Shown piece after piece: positions 1 to 6,190 of a stretch of DNA of 11,968 nt. Source of the stretch: CAYMDD01 sp964409675 (GTDB taxonomy: Bacteria; Pseudomonadota; Alphaproteobacteria; Rickettsiales; SXRF01); assembly GCA_964409675.1 (NCBI GenBank), contig CAYPEF010000072.1:1-11968 (forward strand), in the 5' to 3' direction. The first letter of the stretch is position 1. The number at the start of each line of letters is the position of its first letter. The notes under the pieces were generated by a model. It ran no database searches and was not told where the DNA came from. It was given only the letters and a program-made list of their open reading frames with translations. The position numbers and the translations under genes are program-made.

Positions 1-644
1 GCGCCATCGCCTCCACCGCCGGAGATGCAGCCGTCAGCGCCACCGGCTATGGGCTGGGCGGAATGGTTACAGGTGCTGTAGTCGGCGCTCTGATTATAGG
101 AGGTGTAGGCGTAATCGCAGGTGGCCTTACCGCACTGGGTGCTTACGGCGCATCCGCATCTGGATATCTTTCTGGAAATGCCCTTACCATTGCCAAATCC
201 ATCGCCGATGGCGCAACAATTGCGCTGGGTGCCGCAGGCGCAGGGATTGGCGCCATTGCAGGAGGATTAGGCGGAATGGCAGGCGGTGGTCTGCTAGGCG
301 CGGTCAGCGGCATCTTCAAAGGATCCGAGCGCGTGCGCGAGGAAGACCAGCAGTACCTGGACGCCAAGCGCAGCTTTGCCAAAAAAGGCCCGAACCCGGA
401 ACATAACCAGCTGGCCGAGAAATACGCCGCCGCCGGATATGTGCAGGCGATGACCGACATGCAATCCATGGCCGAAGCCCAGATGCAGCAAATGGCTATG
501 ATGCAGTCCATGCAGGAACAGGCCAACGCCAAAGCCAAACAGGACTTCGCCGCCAAACTGAGCGAAAAACACAAATGCTGCAAGCACACGCAACGCGCGG
601 AAGTTTCCAAGACGGAAGCGAATGCAGCGGCGCAGTTAGGTTAA
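1..644 (+). CDS. Gly/Ala-rich membrane-type protein, 5'-truncated, unrecognised
   Basis: The reading frame is open from the first base (codons from position 3), so the true start probably lies outside the window; the first ATG visible is at 63. I do not recognise the family. The visible 213 residues begin with two long Gly/Ala-rich hydrophobic stretches containing many GxxxG spacings, separated by a short more polar segment; these look like glycine-zipper membrane helices. A charged segment follows, then a Met/Gln/Ala-rich, probably helical region, and a Lys-rich tail holding the cluster HKCCKH, which could bind a metal or form disulfides. The gene ends with TAA 17 nt before the next gene on the same strand, so they are probably co-transcribed. 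The composition could suit a membrane-active or secretion-associated protein, but that is inference only. Confidence is high that it is coding and low for any role. Confidence 0.7.
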   Translation, partial: AIASTAGDAAVSATGYGLGGMVTGAVVGALIIGGVGVIAGGLTALGAYGASASGYLSGNALTIAKSIADGATIALGAAGAGIGAIAGGLGGMAGGGLLGAVSGIFKGSERVREEDQQYLDAKRSFAKKGPNPEHNQLAEKYAAAGYVQAMTDMQSMAEAQMQQMAMMQSMQEQANAKAKQDFAAKLSEKHKCCKHTQRAEVSKTEANAAAQLG

Positions 645-661
645 TATAAGGGTATATAAAT

Positions 662-1426
662 ATGGCTTGGGGAAGAACACCAGTAGACCCGGAAATTCTT
701 AGAATACAGCAAAGAGGGGCTCAGGACTTAGCGCGCGTTCAGGCTGAAGCTGCTGCAAACTTAGCAGAAGCTAATGCGCAGGCTCCTGTATTGAGAGCAG
801 AAGCAACTACAGCCGCTTCCCTTCGTCGGGAAACCGCATTAATTGATGCTCAGGCAAGAAGAGAATTGGCAGGATTAGAAGCTGGCATAAGAAAAGATTT
901 AGCTAAAGCAGAAGGTGGTGCAGCAAAAGAAATCGCCAGGGCAAGAGCCATGGCCCAAAGATGGGAAGCTTACTATGCAGGCCATGGCACTCGCCCGGGT
1001 GCTTTAGGCGCAGTAGGACGAGGACTTAAGAAGCCTTTTTCGTTAATGAAGGGTGCCGGAAAACTGGCCTTTGTTGCCGCTGGCGTTACCACCGCCGCCG
1101 CTATCCTCCCTAACCTGAAATTCGGCGCCAAGCGTGGCAGCGCCAATGCGGAGATTGACGCGCTGCGCGAGCAGGCCGCTGCCAGCCAGGAACCGCAGGT
1201 GCTTACGGCTGAACAGACCATGCCGATGCTGCCGCCCATGCAAGCCCCGATGATGGGCCTGCCCGAAGGCGCAGCCGTCGGCGGCGATGGCGCCAGCCTG
1301 ATGGATCAATCGCCCGTGCCCGCTTCCAAGGTGGCTTCCCTCGGCGCCGACAAGATGCCCGGCGGCTTCATGCAGAAGCACAACGCCCGCCAGGAACTGG
1401 GAGCGGCCGCGCCTGCGATTTCGTAA
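662..1426 (+). CDS. Coiled-coil protein with one predicted TM segment, unrecognised
   Basis: 254 residues. The ATG is preceded by AAGGG at 648-652, a usable Shine-Dalgarno at 9 nt spacing. Residues ~10-100 are rich in Ala, Glu, Arg and Leu and look like a long helix or coiled coil. Residues ~134-151 are hydrophobic and could form a single membrane helix, followed by a basic stretch (KFGAKRG). The C-terminal ~90 residues are Met/Pro/Ala/Gly-rich and probably disordered. No enzyme motif is visible. Codon use changes sharply inside the gene: up to about codon 120 Arg is mostly AGA and Leu mostly TTA/TTG, while after about codon 135 Arg is CGC/CGT and Leu mainly CTG. This suggests a mosaic origin. 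It lies between the truncated Gly/Ala-rich gene and a 53-codon gene, both on the same strand with short gaps, so the three are a likely transcription unit of unknown function. Confidence 0.7.
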   Translation: MAWGRTPVDPEILRIQQRGAQDLARVQAEAAANLAEANAQAPVLRAEATTAASLRRETALIDAQARRELAGLEAGIRKDLAKAEGGAAKEIARARAMAQRWEAYYAGHGTRPGALGAVGRGLKKPFSLMKGAGKLAFVAAGVTTAAAILPNLKFGAKRGSANAEIDALREQAAASQEPQVLTAEQTMPMLPPMQAPMMGLPEGAAVGGDGASLMDQSPVPASKVASLGADKMPGGFMQKHNARQELGAAAPAIS

Positions 1427-1438
1427 GGGATTTGGCAT

Positions 1439-1600
1439 ATGCGTTATCCCGATGATCCTTTTCACTGGCGAAAAACGGTACGCCCCCCTGGACGCATGGG
1501 CAAGCAATCCCCTAATCACGTACCGCCGCCCATGAACGCCATGGATTTTGTAGATGCCGATAAGGCGCAGCTTCCTGATAGCTTAACGCCACGCACTTAA
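1439..1600 (+). CDS. Small 53-residue protein, unrecognised
   Basis: The ORF starts at ATG 1439 and ends with TAA 1598-1600. AAGGGA at 1425-1430, overlapping the stop of the preceding gene, gives a very good Shine-Dalgarno at 8 nt spacing, which is the main reason to call it. The product begins MRYPDDPFHWRK. It is hydrophilic, rich in Pro, Asp and basic residues, with no signal peptide, no TM segment and no cysteine. Its position 12 nt after the coiled-coil gene suggests it belongs to the same transcript. I recognise no family. The stop overlaps a further ATG (TAATG), so a short ORF may be coupled behind it. Conservation in relatives would decide whether it is expressed. Confidence 0.5.
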   Translation: MRYPDDPFHWRKTVRPPGRMGKQSPNHVPPPMNAMDFVDADKAQLPDSLTPRT

Positions 1601-1689
1601 TGTTTGGCATTCCAAGCCAAACCGCCATCCCCACCCCCCATGTGGCGCAGGACGCCCCCGGCATCGATAATTTAATGCCCACACTGTAA
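1600..1689 (+). CDS. Possible 29-residue peptide coupled to the upstream small gene
   Basis: ATG 1600 overlaps the TAA of the 53-codon gene as TAATG, and the frame runs to TAA 1687-1689. There is no separate Shine-Dalgarno, so translation would rely on re-initiation after the upstream stop. The peptide starts MFGIPSQTAIPTP and is mildly hydrophobic and Pro-rich, with no recognisable motif. It could equally be the decayed end of a longer protein once joined to the 53-residue frame. Confidence is low; it is listed because the overlap geometry is typical of coupled genes. Confidence 0.22.
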   Translation: MFGIPSQTAIPTPHVAQDAPGIDNLMPTL

Positions 1690-1700
1690 CTCCTTACTTC

Positions 1701-1890
1701 CCCTCTCCCTTCAGGGGAGAGGGCGGATTTGCTTAGCATGTTTCATGCTTAGCAAATCCAGGGAGAGGGTGAAGGCGGTGCGGCTCTATCGACAGGCATT
1801 CACCCCCTCCAAGAAAAGCTAAAGCGCAAGCGCTTAAGCTTTTCTATCCTCACCCCCTGCAGGGAGAGGAGAAAGAGGGAGTCCCTCTCT
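1701..1890. repeat. Cluster of nested inverted repeats (intergenic palindromic element)
   Basis: This stretch holds little but hairpins. (a) 1701-1709 pairs with 1715-1723 (CCCTCTCCC/GGGAGAGGG). (b) 1725-1740 pairs with 1744-1759 around a TTT loop, 15 of 16 positions, with one central T-T mismatch. (c) 1762-1773 pairs with 1799-1810, 11 of 12. (d) 1812-1826 pairs with 1831-1845 around a CAAG loop, 14 of 15, with one A-A mismatch. (e) 1855-1864 is the palindrome CCCTGCAGGG. (f) 1874-1879 pairs with 1883-1888 (AGAGGG/CCCTCT). The CCCTCTCCC and CACCCCC-type arms resemble short intergenic palindromes found in many copies in various proteobacterial genomes. Hairpins (b) and (d) look like separate sequences lodged between such arms. 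None is followed by a clear T-run, so intrinsic termination is not obvious, but the folded RNA could terminate, stabilise or process the upstream transcript. Confidence 0.7.
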
Positions 1891-1962
1891 AAAAAGTGGA
1901 TTCCGCTGGCGTTTCGCTTTATTCGCGCTAGAGTGCATTTCACATAACATTTTGAGCGTATT

Positions 1963-3615
1963 ATGGCTGAAACCTCTCCTACCGTCGGTTCGTTCCTGTT
2001 CGATTACCTGTATGAAAAAGGCGTGCACCATGCCTTCGGCATTCCCGGCGATTTCGCGCTGCCCACCTTCCGCTGGTTGCAGAATTCCAAGATCGAACTT
2101 TACACGATGACGCACGAGCCTTCCGTCGGCTTCGCCGCCGACGCCTATGCGCGTGTGCGCGGATTAGGACTGGCCTGCGTCACCTACTGCGTCGGCGGGC
2201 TGAACATGCTCAATTCCGTCGCCTGCGCTTATGCGGAGAAAAGCCCGCTGCTGGTGATCTCCGGCGGCCCCTCGCCCGCCGACCGCAAGCTGGACCCGCT
2301 CCTGCACCACAAGGTGCGCAGCTTCGACACACAGCGACGCATTTTCGAGGAAGTCACCTGTGCCACTGCCGTATTGCTGGACCCGGAAACGGCGGCATCG
2401 GAAATCATGCGCGTCGTGGAAGCCGTGCAGGCGCAGTGCCGCCCCGGCTATATCGAGATTCCCTATGACATCGTGGACATGCCAATCCGCATCCCCGCGC
2501 AACGCCCCGCGCCCGCGCCGGAAAGCGATGCCGAGAACCTCGAAGCGGCGCTCGCTGAAGCCTCCGCGCTGATCGCGAAGGCACGCCAGCCGGTGATCGT
2601 GGCGGATGTGGAGCTGCACCGGCACGGGCTGACCGATCTGGCGGTGGCGATTGCAGAAAAATTCAACATCGGCATCGCCTCCACCCTGCTTTCCAAAAGC
2701 GTGATCGCCGAAACCAACCCGCTCTATATCGGCGTCTATAGCGGCGGCCTTTCGGAGCCGGCCTGCCAGGAATACGTGGAAACGAGCGACTGCGCGATGA
2801 TGCTGGGCGCGTTCCTGAGCGACGTCCTGCTCGGCATGAACACCGCCAAGCTGGAACGCAAAAATACCTTGCTCGCCACCACCGAGAAAATCCGCATCGG
2901 CCTGCACACATATGAAAACGTGACGCTGAAAGATTTTCTGGAAGGGCTGCTGAAGCAGGAAGGCCGCAAGCATTTCTTCAGCAACCCCAATCCGCGCGTG
3001 GAAGCCAAGCCGCTCACCGACGACGAGCGCGCGCAAGCGCTGGATGCCGAATCCTTCTTCCGCATTTTCGCCCTCACCATGCCCGAAGACGCAACCATCG
3101 TCTGCGATACCGGCGACGCGCTGCTCGGCTCCATCAGCTTGCGCACACACAACCGCGCCAATTTCCTCTCCGACGCCTATTACCTCTCGATGGGCTTCGC
3201 CGTTCCCGCCGCGGTAGGCGCGATCAAGGCCAGCCCCGACAGCCGCGTCTATGCCATTGTCGGCGACGGCGCATTCCAGATGACCGGCATCGAGCTTTCC
3301 ACCTGCGCCAAGTACGGCATGAACCCGGTGGTCTGCGTGCTCAACAACGACGGCTACGGCACACAGCGCCACATCATCGACGGCCCGTTCAACAATATCC
3401 GCATGTGGGACTACACCAAAATCTGCGATTTGCTGGGCTACGGCAAGGCAGTGCGCGTACACACCAAGGGCGAGCTGGAAGCAGCACTGAAAGCCGCACC
3501 TTCCACGCCGGAGATGCAACTGATCGAAGTCATCATCCCGCGCGACGATTGCAGCCGTTCCTTGCGGCGCATGGCGCAGCGCCTGGGCGAGATGCGCGAT
3601 GCCGAAAAGAAGTGA
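1963..3615 (+). CDS. Thiamine-diphosphate 2-keto-acid decarboxylase family enzyme (PDC/IPDC-like)
   Basis: 550 residues, the normal length for pyruvate/indolepyruvate decarboxylases, which decarboxylate 2-keto acids to aldehydes using ThDP and Mg2+. The order is an N-terminal pyrimidine-binding domain (to ~180), a central domain (~190-340) and a C-terminal diphosphate-binding domain (~360-550). Family residues visible are Asp30 (GIPGD), Glu52 (THEPSVGF, ThDP-activating Glu), His115-His116 (LLHHKVRSF), and the Mg/diphosphate motif from GDG 434-436 to NN 461-462. The C-terminal catalytic Glu of this family (Glu473 of Zymomonas PDC) aligns with Gln468 in NNDGYGTQR, so ordinary decarboxylation may be impaired or redirected. 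The substrate cannot be read from sequence. The Shine-Dalgarno is weak (GAG at ~1953). The 3' end overlaps the next gene by 17 nt, so it is probably coupled to two glycosylation genes. An acetolactate synthase-type enzyme is less likely because of the HH motif. Confidence 0.88.
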   Translation: MAETSPTVGSFLFDYLYEKGVHHAFGIPGDFALPTFRWLQNSKIELYTMTHEPSVGFAADAYARVRGLGLACVTYCVGGLNMLNSVACAYAEKSPLLVISGGPSPADRKLDPLLHHKVRSFDTQRRIFEEVTCATAVLLDPETAASEIMRVVEAVQAQCRPGYIEIPYDIVDMPIRIPAQRPAPAPESDAENLEAALAEASALIAKARQPVIVADVELHRHGLTDLAVAIAEKFNIGIASTLLSKSVIAETNPLYIGVYSGGLSEPACQEYVETSDCAMMLGAFLSDVLLGMNTAKLERKNTLLATTEKIRIGLHTYENVTLKDFLEGLLKQEGRKHFFSNPNPRVEAKPLTDDERAQALDAESFFRIFALTMPEDATIVCDTGDALLGSISLRTHNRANFLSDAYYLSMGFAVPAAVGAIKASPDSRVYAIVGDGAFQMTGIELSTCAKYGMNPVVCVLNNDGYGTQRHIIDGPFNNIRMWDYTKICDLLGYGKAVRVHTKGELEAALKAAPSTPEMQLIEVIIPRDDCSRSLRRMAQRLGEMRDAEKK

Positions 3616-5254
3616 GCAGGCGCCAATAAACCCACTTCTGCGTATCCTGCCGTGGGCACTGCTGCTGGCAGCGCTGATCACCGCGCCGATGGCGTATTTC
3701 CTACCTGCCGACCTCGCCAATTGCGATTTGCAATTCTACAGCACCGCCTACCGGCTATTTTCCGAACAATTCTGGGCGGGCGATCTCTACCCGCGCTGGC
3801 TCAACGCCACCAATAGTGGCCTCGGCAGCCCAACCTTTATTTTCTATAACCCCTTCGCCGCCTATCTCTATACGTTTACCAGCCTGCTGCCGCTGGACGA
3901 CCGGTACGGCATGCTGCGCTTTTATGCGACTGCGTTCATTATTTTTACCGGCGTCTTCGCCAGCTATTATCTCTGGGTGCGCGGACGATTTGGACACCGC
4001 ATAGGTTTTCGCGCCATGCTGCTCTACGCGGGCTGCGGCTATTTGCTGGTAATTCTCTATAACGCTGCTGCGCTCTCCGTACTCTCATCCTTTATCTGGA
4101 TGCATGTCAGCCTGCTGCTGATCGACCGCCTGCGTGAGCGCCCCTCAGCACGGCTTACCGCAACGCTGGCTATTGTCACAGGCCTGCTGCTACTCAGCCA
4201 CCTGCCCACGGCAGAATGCTTCCTGCCTTTTTCCTGGCTGTATGCCGCGCATTTCTCCGGCATTCGACGCCAACCGGTACTATGGTGCGTGATGCTCGCA
4301 CAGGCGCTTGGCGGCGGGCTCAGCGCGTTTTACTGGTACCCGCTCATGCTGAATGCGCCGTTCATGGATACGGCCAGTTTCGTCAGTGGCAATCTATCCT
4401 ACCGGAATAATTTCTTTCACCCTTATGTGGTGTTTTTCGCTCCTTACCTTCTGCTGATGGCAGCAATCAGCGTCTTCCTGGTGCGCCGCCGACTGCCGGA
4501 ACGTTACCGCTGGACGGTTCGGCGCTGGGGACTGATCTTCGCTGGTGTCCTGCTGCTGACCACGCCGCTGTCGCTGCCCCTGTGGGATCTTGTAAAGCCG
4601 CTGCAGAAACTGCAATTTCCTTCCCGCTTCTACGCCGTCCTTCTGCCTGGCTTCGGGTTGCTGATGGCCATCATGTGCCGTTTCATCCCCACGCGCTTTG
4701 CGCTGCTGACGCTTTACGGGTTTGCCCTCGGCTTCGTCGCGCTACCGCTGGCGGAAAATCAATTCACCCTCAATGCGCGCTCGCAAGAGCAACTAACACT
4801 TAAAGAACATAATGCAATTGTCTGTTTTTACGGAACTACCGCCACTACTAAGTGGATGCCGGCAGGAGAATCCACCGAGCAGATGCTGTTGCATACGCCG
4901 GAATTATCCGAAGCGGCATTTGAAGAAGGAAATGGCGCGGTACTGTCTTCCTCCACCGGCGCCGCCCTGCGCGATATAACGCTAAAGGTTAATTCCGAAT
5001 CCGCCCGATTGCTGCTGAAAAACCTGTATTTCCCTGGCATTGAAATTACAGACCAGACAACCGGAAAGGCAGTCGAACCCTCACCCGCCGCCGACGGGCG
5101 CGTGCGCATTAGCCTTTCGCACGGCGAGCATGCGCTGCAGTTGCGACATCACGTGCTGGGCCAGCATACCAGCGGCATCATCAGCTTGGCGTTTCTTATA
5201 ATGATCGGCTATATAGCAATACGTTACCGCCCCACCCACCGGAGTGCCGCATGA
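3599..5254 (+). CDS. Polytopic membrane protein, GT-C / PTPS-related (YfhO-like) type
   Basis: 551 residues. A TM helix at ~16-35 is followed by an extracytoplasmic loop with acidic and aromatic residues (LANCDLQFYSTAYRLF, then GDLYPRWLN and GLGSPTFIFYNPF). This resembles the first loop of the bacterial membrane family called '6-pyruvoyl-tetrahydropterin synthase-related' and of GT-C glycosyltransferases. About nine more helices run to ~385. LQFPSRF at 338-344 matches the family's LQFPWRF-type motif. Residues ~386-522 form a soluble, probably periplasmic beta-rich domain (NLYFPGIEI, then RVRISLSHGEHAL), and a last helix lies at ~526-542. By analogy it would transfer a sugar from a polyprenyl carrier outside the membrane; donor and acceptor are unknown. 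The start overlaps the upstream gene by 17 nt with a GGGCGAGA-like site just before it. The end overlaps the next gene as ATGA, which suits joint work with that glycosyltransferase. Confidence 0.8.
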   Translation: MPKRSEQAPINPLLRILPWALLLAALITAPMAYFLPADLANCDLQFYSTAYRLFSEQFWAGDLYPRWLNATNSGLGSPTFIFYNPFAAYLYTFTSLLPLDDRYGMLRFYATAFIIFTGVFASYYLWVRGRFGHRIGFRAMLLYAGCGYLLVILYNAAALSVLSSFIWMHVSLLLIDRLRERPSARLTATLAIVTGLLLLSHLPTAECFLPFSWLYAAHFSGIRRQPVLWCVMLAQALGGGLSAFYWYPLMLNAPFMDTASFVSGNLSYRNNFFHPYVVFFAPYLLLMAAISVFLVRRRLPERYRWTVRRWGLIFAGVLLLTTPLSLPLWDLVKPLQKLQFPSRFYAVLLPGFGLLMAIMCRFIPTRFALLTLYGFALGFVALPLAENQFTLNARSQEQLTLKEHNAIVCFYGTTATTKWMPAGESTEQMLLHTPELSEAAFEEGNGAVLSSSTGAALRDITLKVNSESARLLLKNLYFPGIEITDQTTGKAVEPSPAADGRVRISLSHGEHALQLRHHVLGQHTSGIISLAFLIMIGYIAIRYRPTHRSAA

Positions 5255-6180
5255 CCACGCCCCTGCTTTCCGTTGTCGTTCCCTGCTATAATGAAGAAGA
5301 AAGCCTGCCCGAGCTCTACCGGCGCTTAAGCGAGGTCTGCGCGCCTTATTCGCAGTCAGGTTATGAAATCGTGCTGGTCAATGATGGCTCACGCGATCGC
5401 ACTTGGCCGCTGATTCAGGAACTGCACGCGCAGGACGCGCGCGTGCGCGGCCTGTGTTTTTCACGCAATTTCGGCCACGGCATGGCACTCACCGCCGGGC
5501 TGGACACCTGCAAGGGCGAGCGTGTGCTGATCATCGACGCCGATTTGCAGGACCCGCCGGAACTTCTGCACCGCATGATGCAGGAAATGGATAACGGTGC
5601 CGACGTAGTCTACGGCAAACGCATCAGCCGCGCAGGCGAAACCTGGTTCAAGCGCGCCTCGGCCAGCGCATTTTACAAATTACTTGACCGCATGAGCGAC
5701 GTGCCGATGCCGCGCGACACCGGCGATTTCCGTCTGATCAGTCGCAAGGTGGTGGAGGCGCTGAAATCCATGCCGGAAACCGCGCGTTATATCCGAGGCA
5801 TGGTGGCCTGGGTGGGCTTCCGCCAGGTGCCGCTGGAATATGAGCGCAAGGAACGCTTCGCCGGCAAGACGCATTACACGCTGGAGAAAATGCTGAAGCT
5901 GGCGCTGGACGGCATCACCGGCTTCTCCAACCGCCCACTTCGCATGGCCTTCTATCTCGGCTTCCTGATGATGCTGATCAGCATCCTGCTGCTGTGCTAC
6001 ATTGTCTATTCCTATGCCGTGCACAGCACGGTTCGCGGCTGGACGAGCCTTGCCTTCCTGCTGGTGGCCTCACAGGGCATTCAATGGTTTCTGCTGGGTT
6101 TAATCGGCGAATATGTTGGCCGCATCTACCAGGAAAGCAAGCACCGGCCGAAATATTTAGTGCTGGATAGCATAGGCTAA
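5251..6180 (+). CDS. GT2 polyprenyl-phosphate glycosyltransferase (GtrB/DPM1-like)
   Basis: 309 residues, typical for GtrB, CsbB and ArnC-like enzymes, which move a sugar from a nucleotide donor to undecaprenyl phosphate on the cytoplasmic face. The GT-A domain begins SVVVPCYNEEESLP. VNDGSRDRT is at 43-51, SRNFGHGMALTAG is at 71-83, the metal-binding DADLQDPPE is at 96-104, and PRDTGDFRLISR is at 154-165. RYIRGMVAWVGF at 179-190 and the ERFAGKTHY stretch are standard for the family. Two helices at ~232-254 and ~266-288 anchor the C-terminus, ending IGEYVGRIYQE. The ATG overlaps the upstream TGA (ATGA), implying translational coupling to the GT-C-like protein, a likely user of the lipid-linked sugar. 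No GtrA-type flippase gene is adjacent. The sugar (glucose, mannose, GlcNAc or another) cannot be told from sequence. The stop codon lies in the palindrome shared with hldE. Confidence 0.92.
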   Translation: MTTPLLSVVVPCYNEEESLPELYRRLSEVCAPYSQSGYEIVLVNDGSRDRTWPLIQELHAQDARVRGLCFSRNFGHGMALTAGLDTCKGERVLIIDADLQDPPELLHRMMQEMDNGADVVYGKRISRAGETWFKRASASAFYKLLDRMSDVPMPRDTGDFRLISRKVVEALKSMPETARYIRGMVAWVGFRQVPLEYERKERFAGKTHYTLEKMLKLALDGITGFSNRPLRMAFYLGFLMMLISILLLCYIVYSYAVHSTVRGWTSLAFLLVASQGIQWFLLGLIGEYVGRIYQESKHRPKYLVLDSIG

Positions 6181-6190
6181 GCGCTTAGCC
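6175..6190. terminator. Perfect palindrome carrying the stop codons of both convergent genes
   Basis: GGCTAAGCGCTTAGCC is a perfect 16-bp palindrome. It contains the GGC-TAA end of the GT2 gene on the + strand and the GGC-TAA end of hldE on the - strand, leaving only four bases between the two coding regions. In RNA of either strand it can form a 6-bp stem with a GCGC loop. Neither side has a T-run, so it is not a textbook intrinsic terminator; it may be a bidirectional 3'-end structure. The assignment as a terminator is inference. Confidence 0.4.

Noticed and set aside
1043..1519. A 158-codon - strand frame across the coiled-coil gene and the 53-codon gene
   Set aside because: Low-complexity His/Gly/Arg-rich translation antisense to better-supported genes.
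1915..1962. A promoter directly upstream of the ThDP enzyme gene
   Set aside because: CATAAC near 1943 could be a -10, but no -35 lies at an acceptable spacing; some promoter is likely but cannot be placed.
2164..3720. A 518-codon open frame on the - strand opposite the ThDP enzyme gene
   Set aside because: It lies antisense to a clearly conserved enzyme, its translation is His/Gly/Ala/Arg-rich with no family motif, and such frames arise from the GC-rich codon pattern of the real gene.
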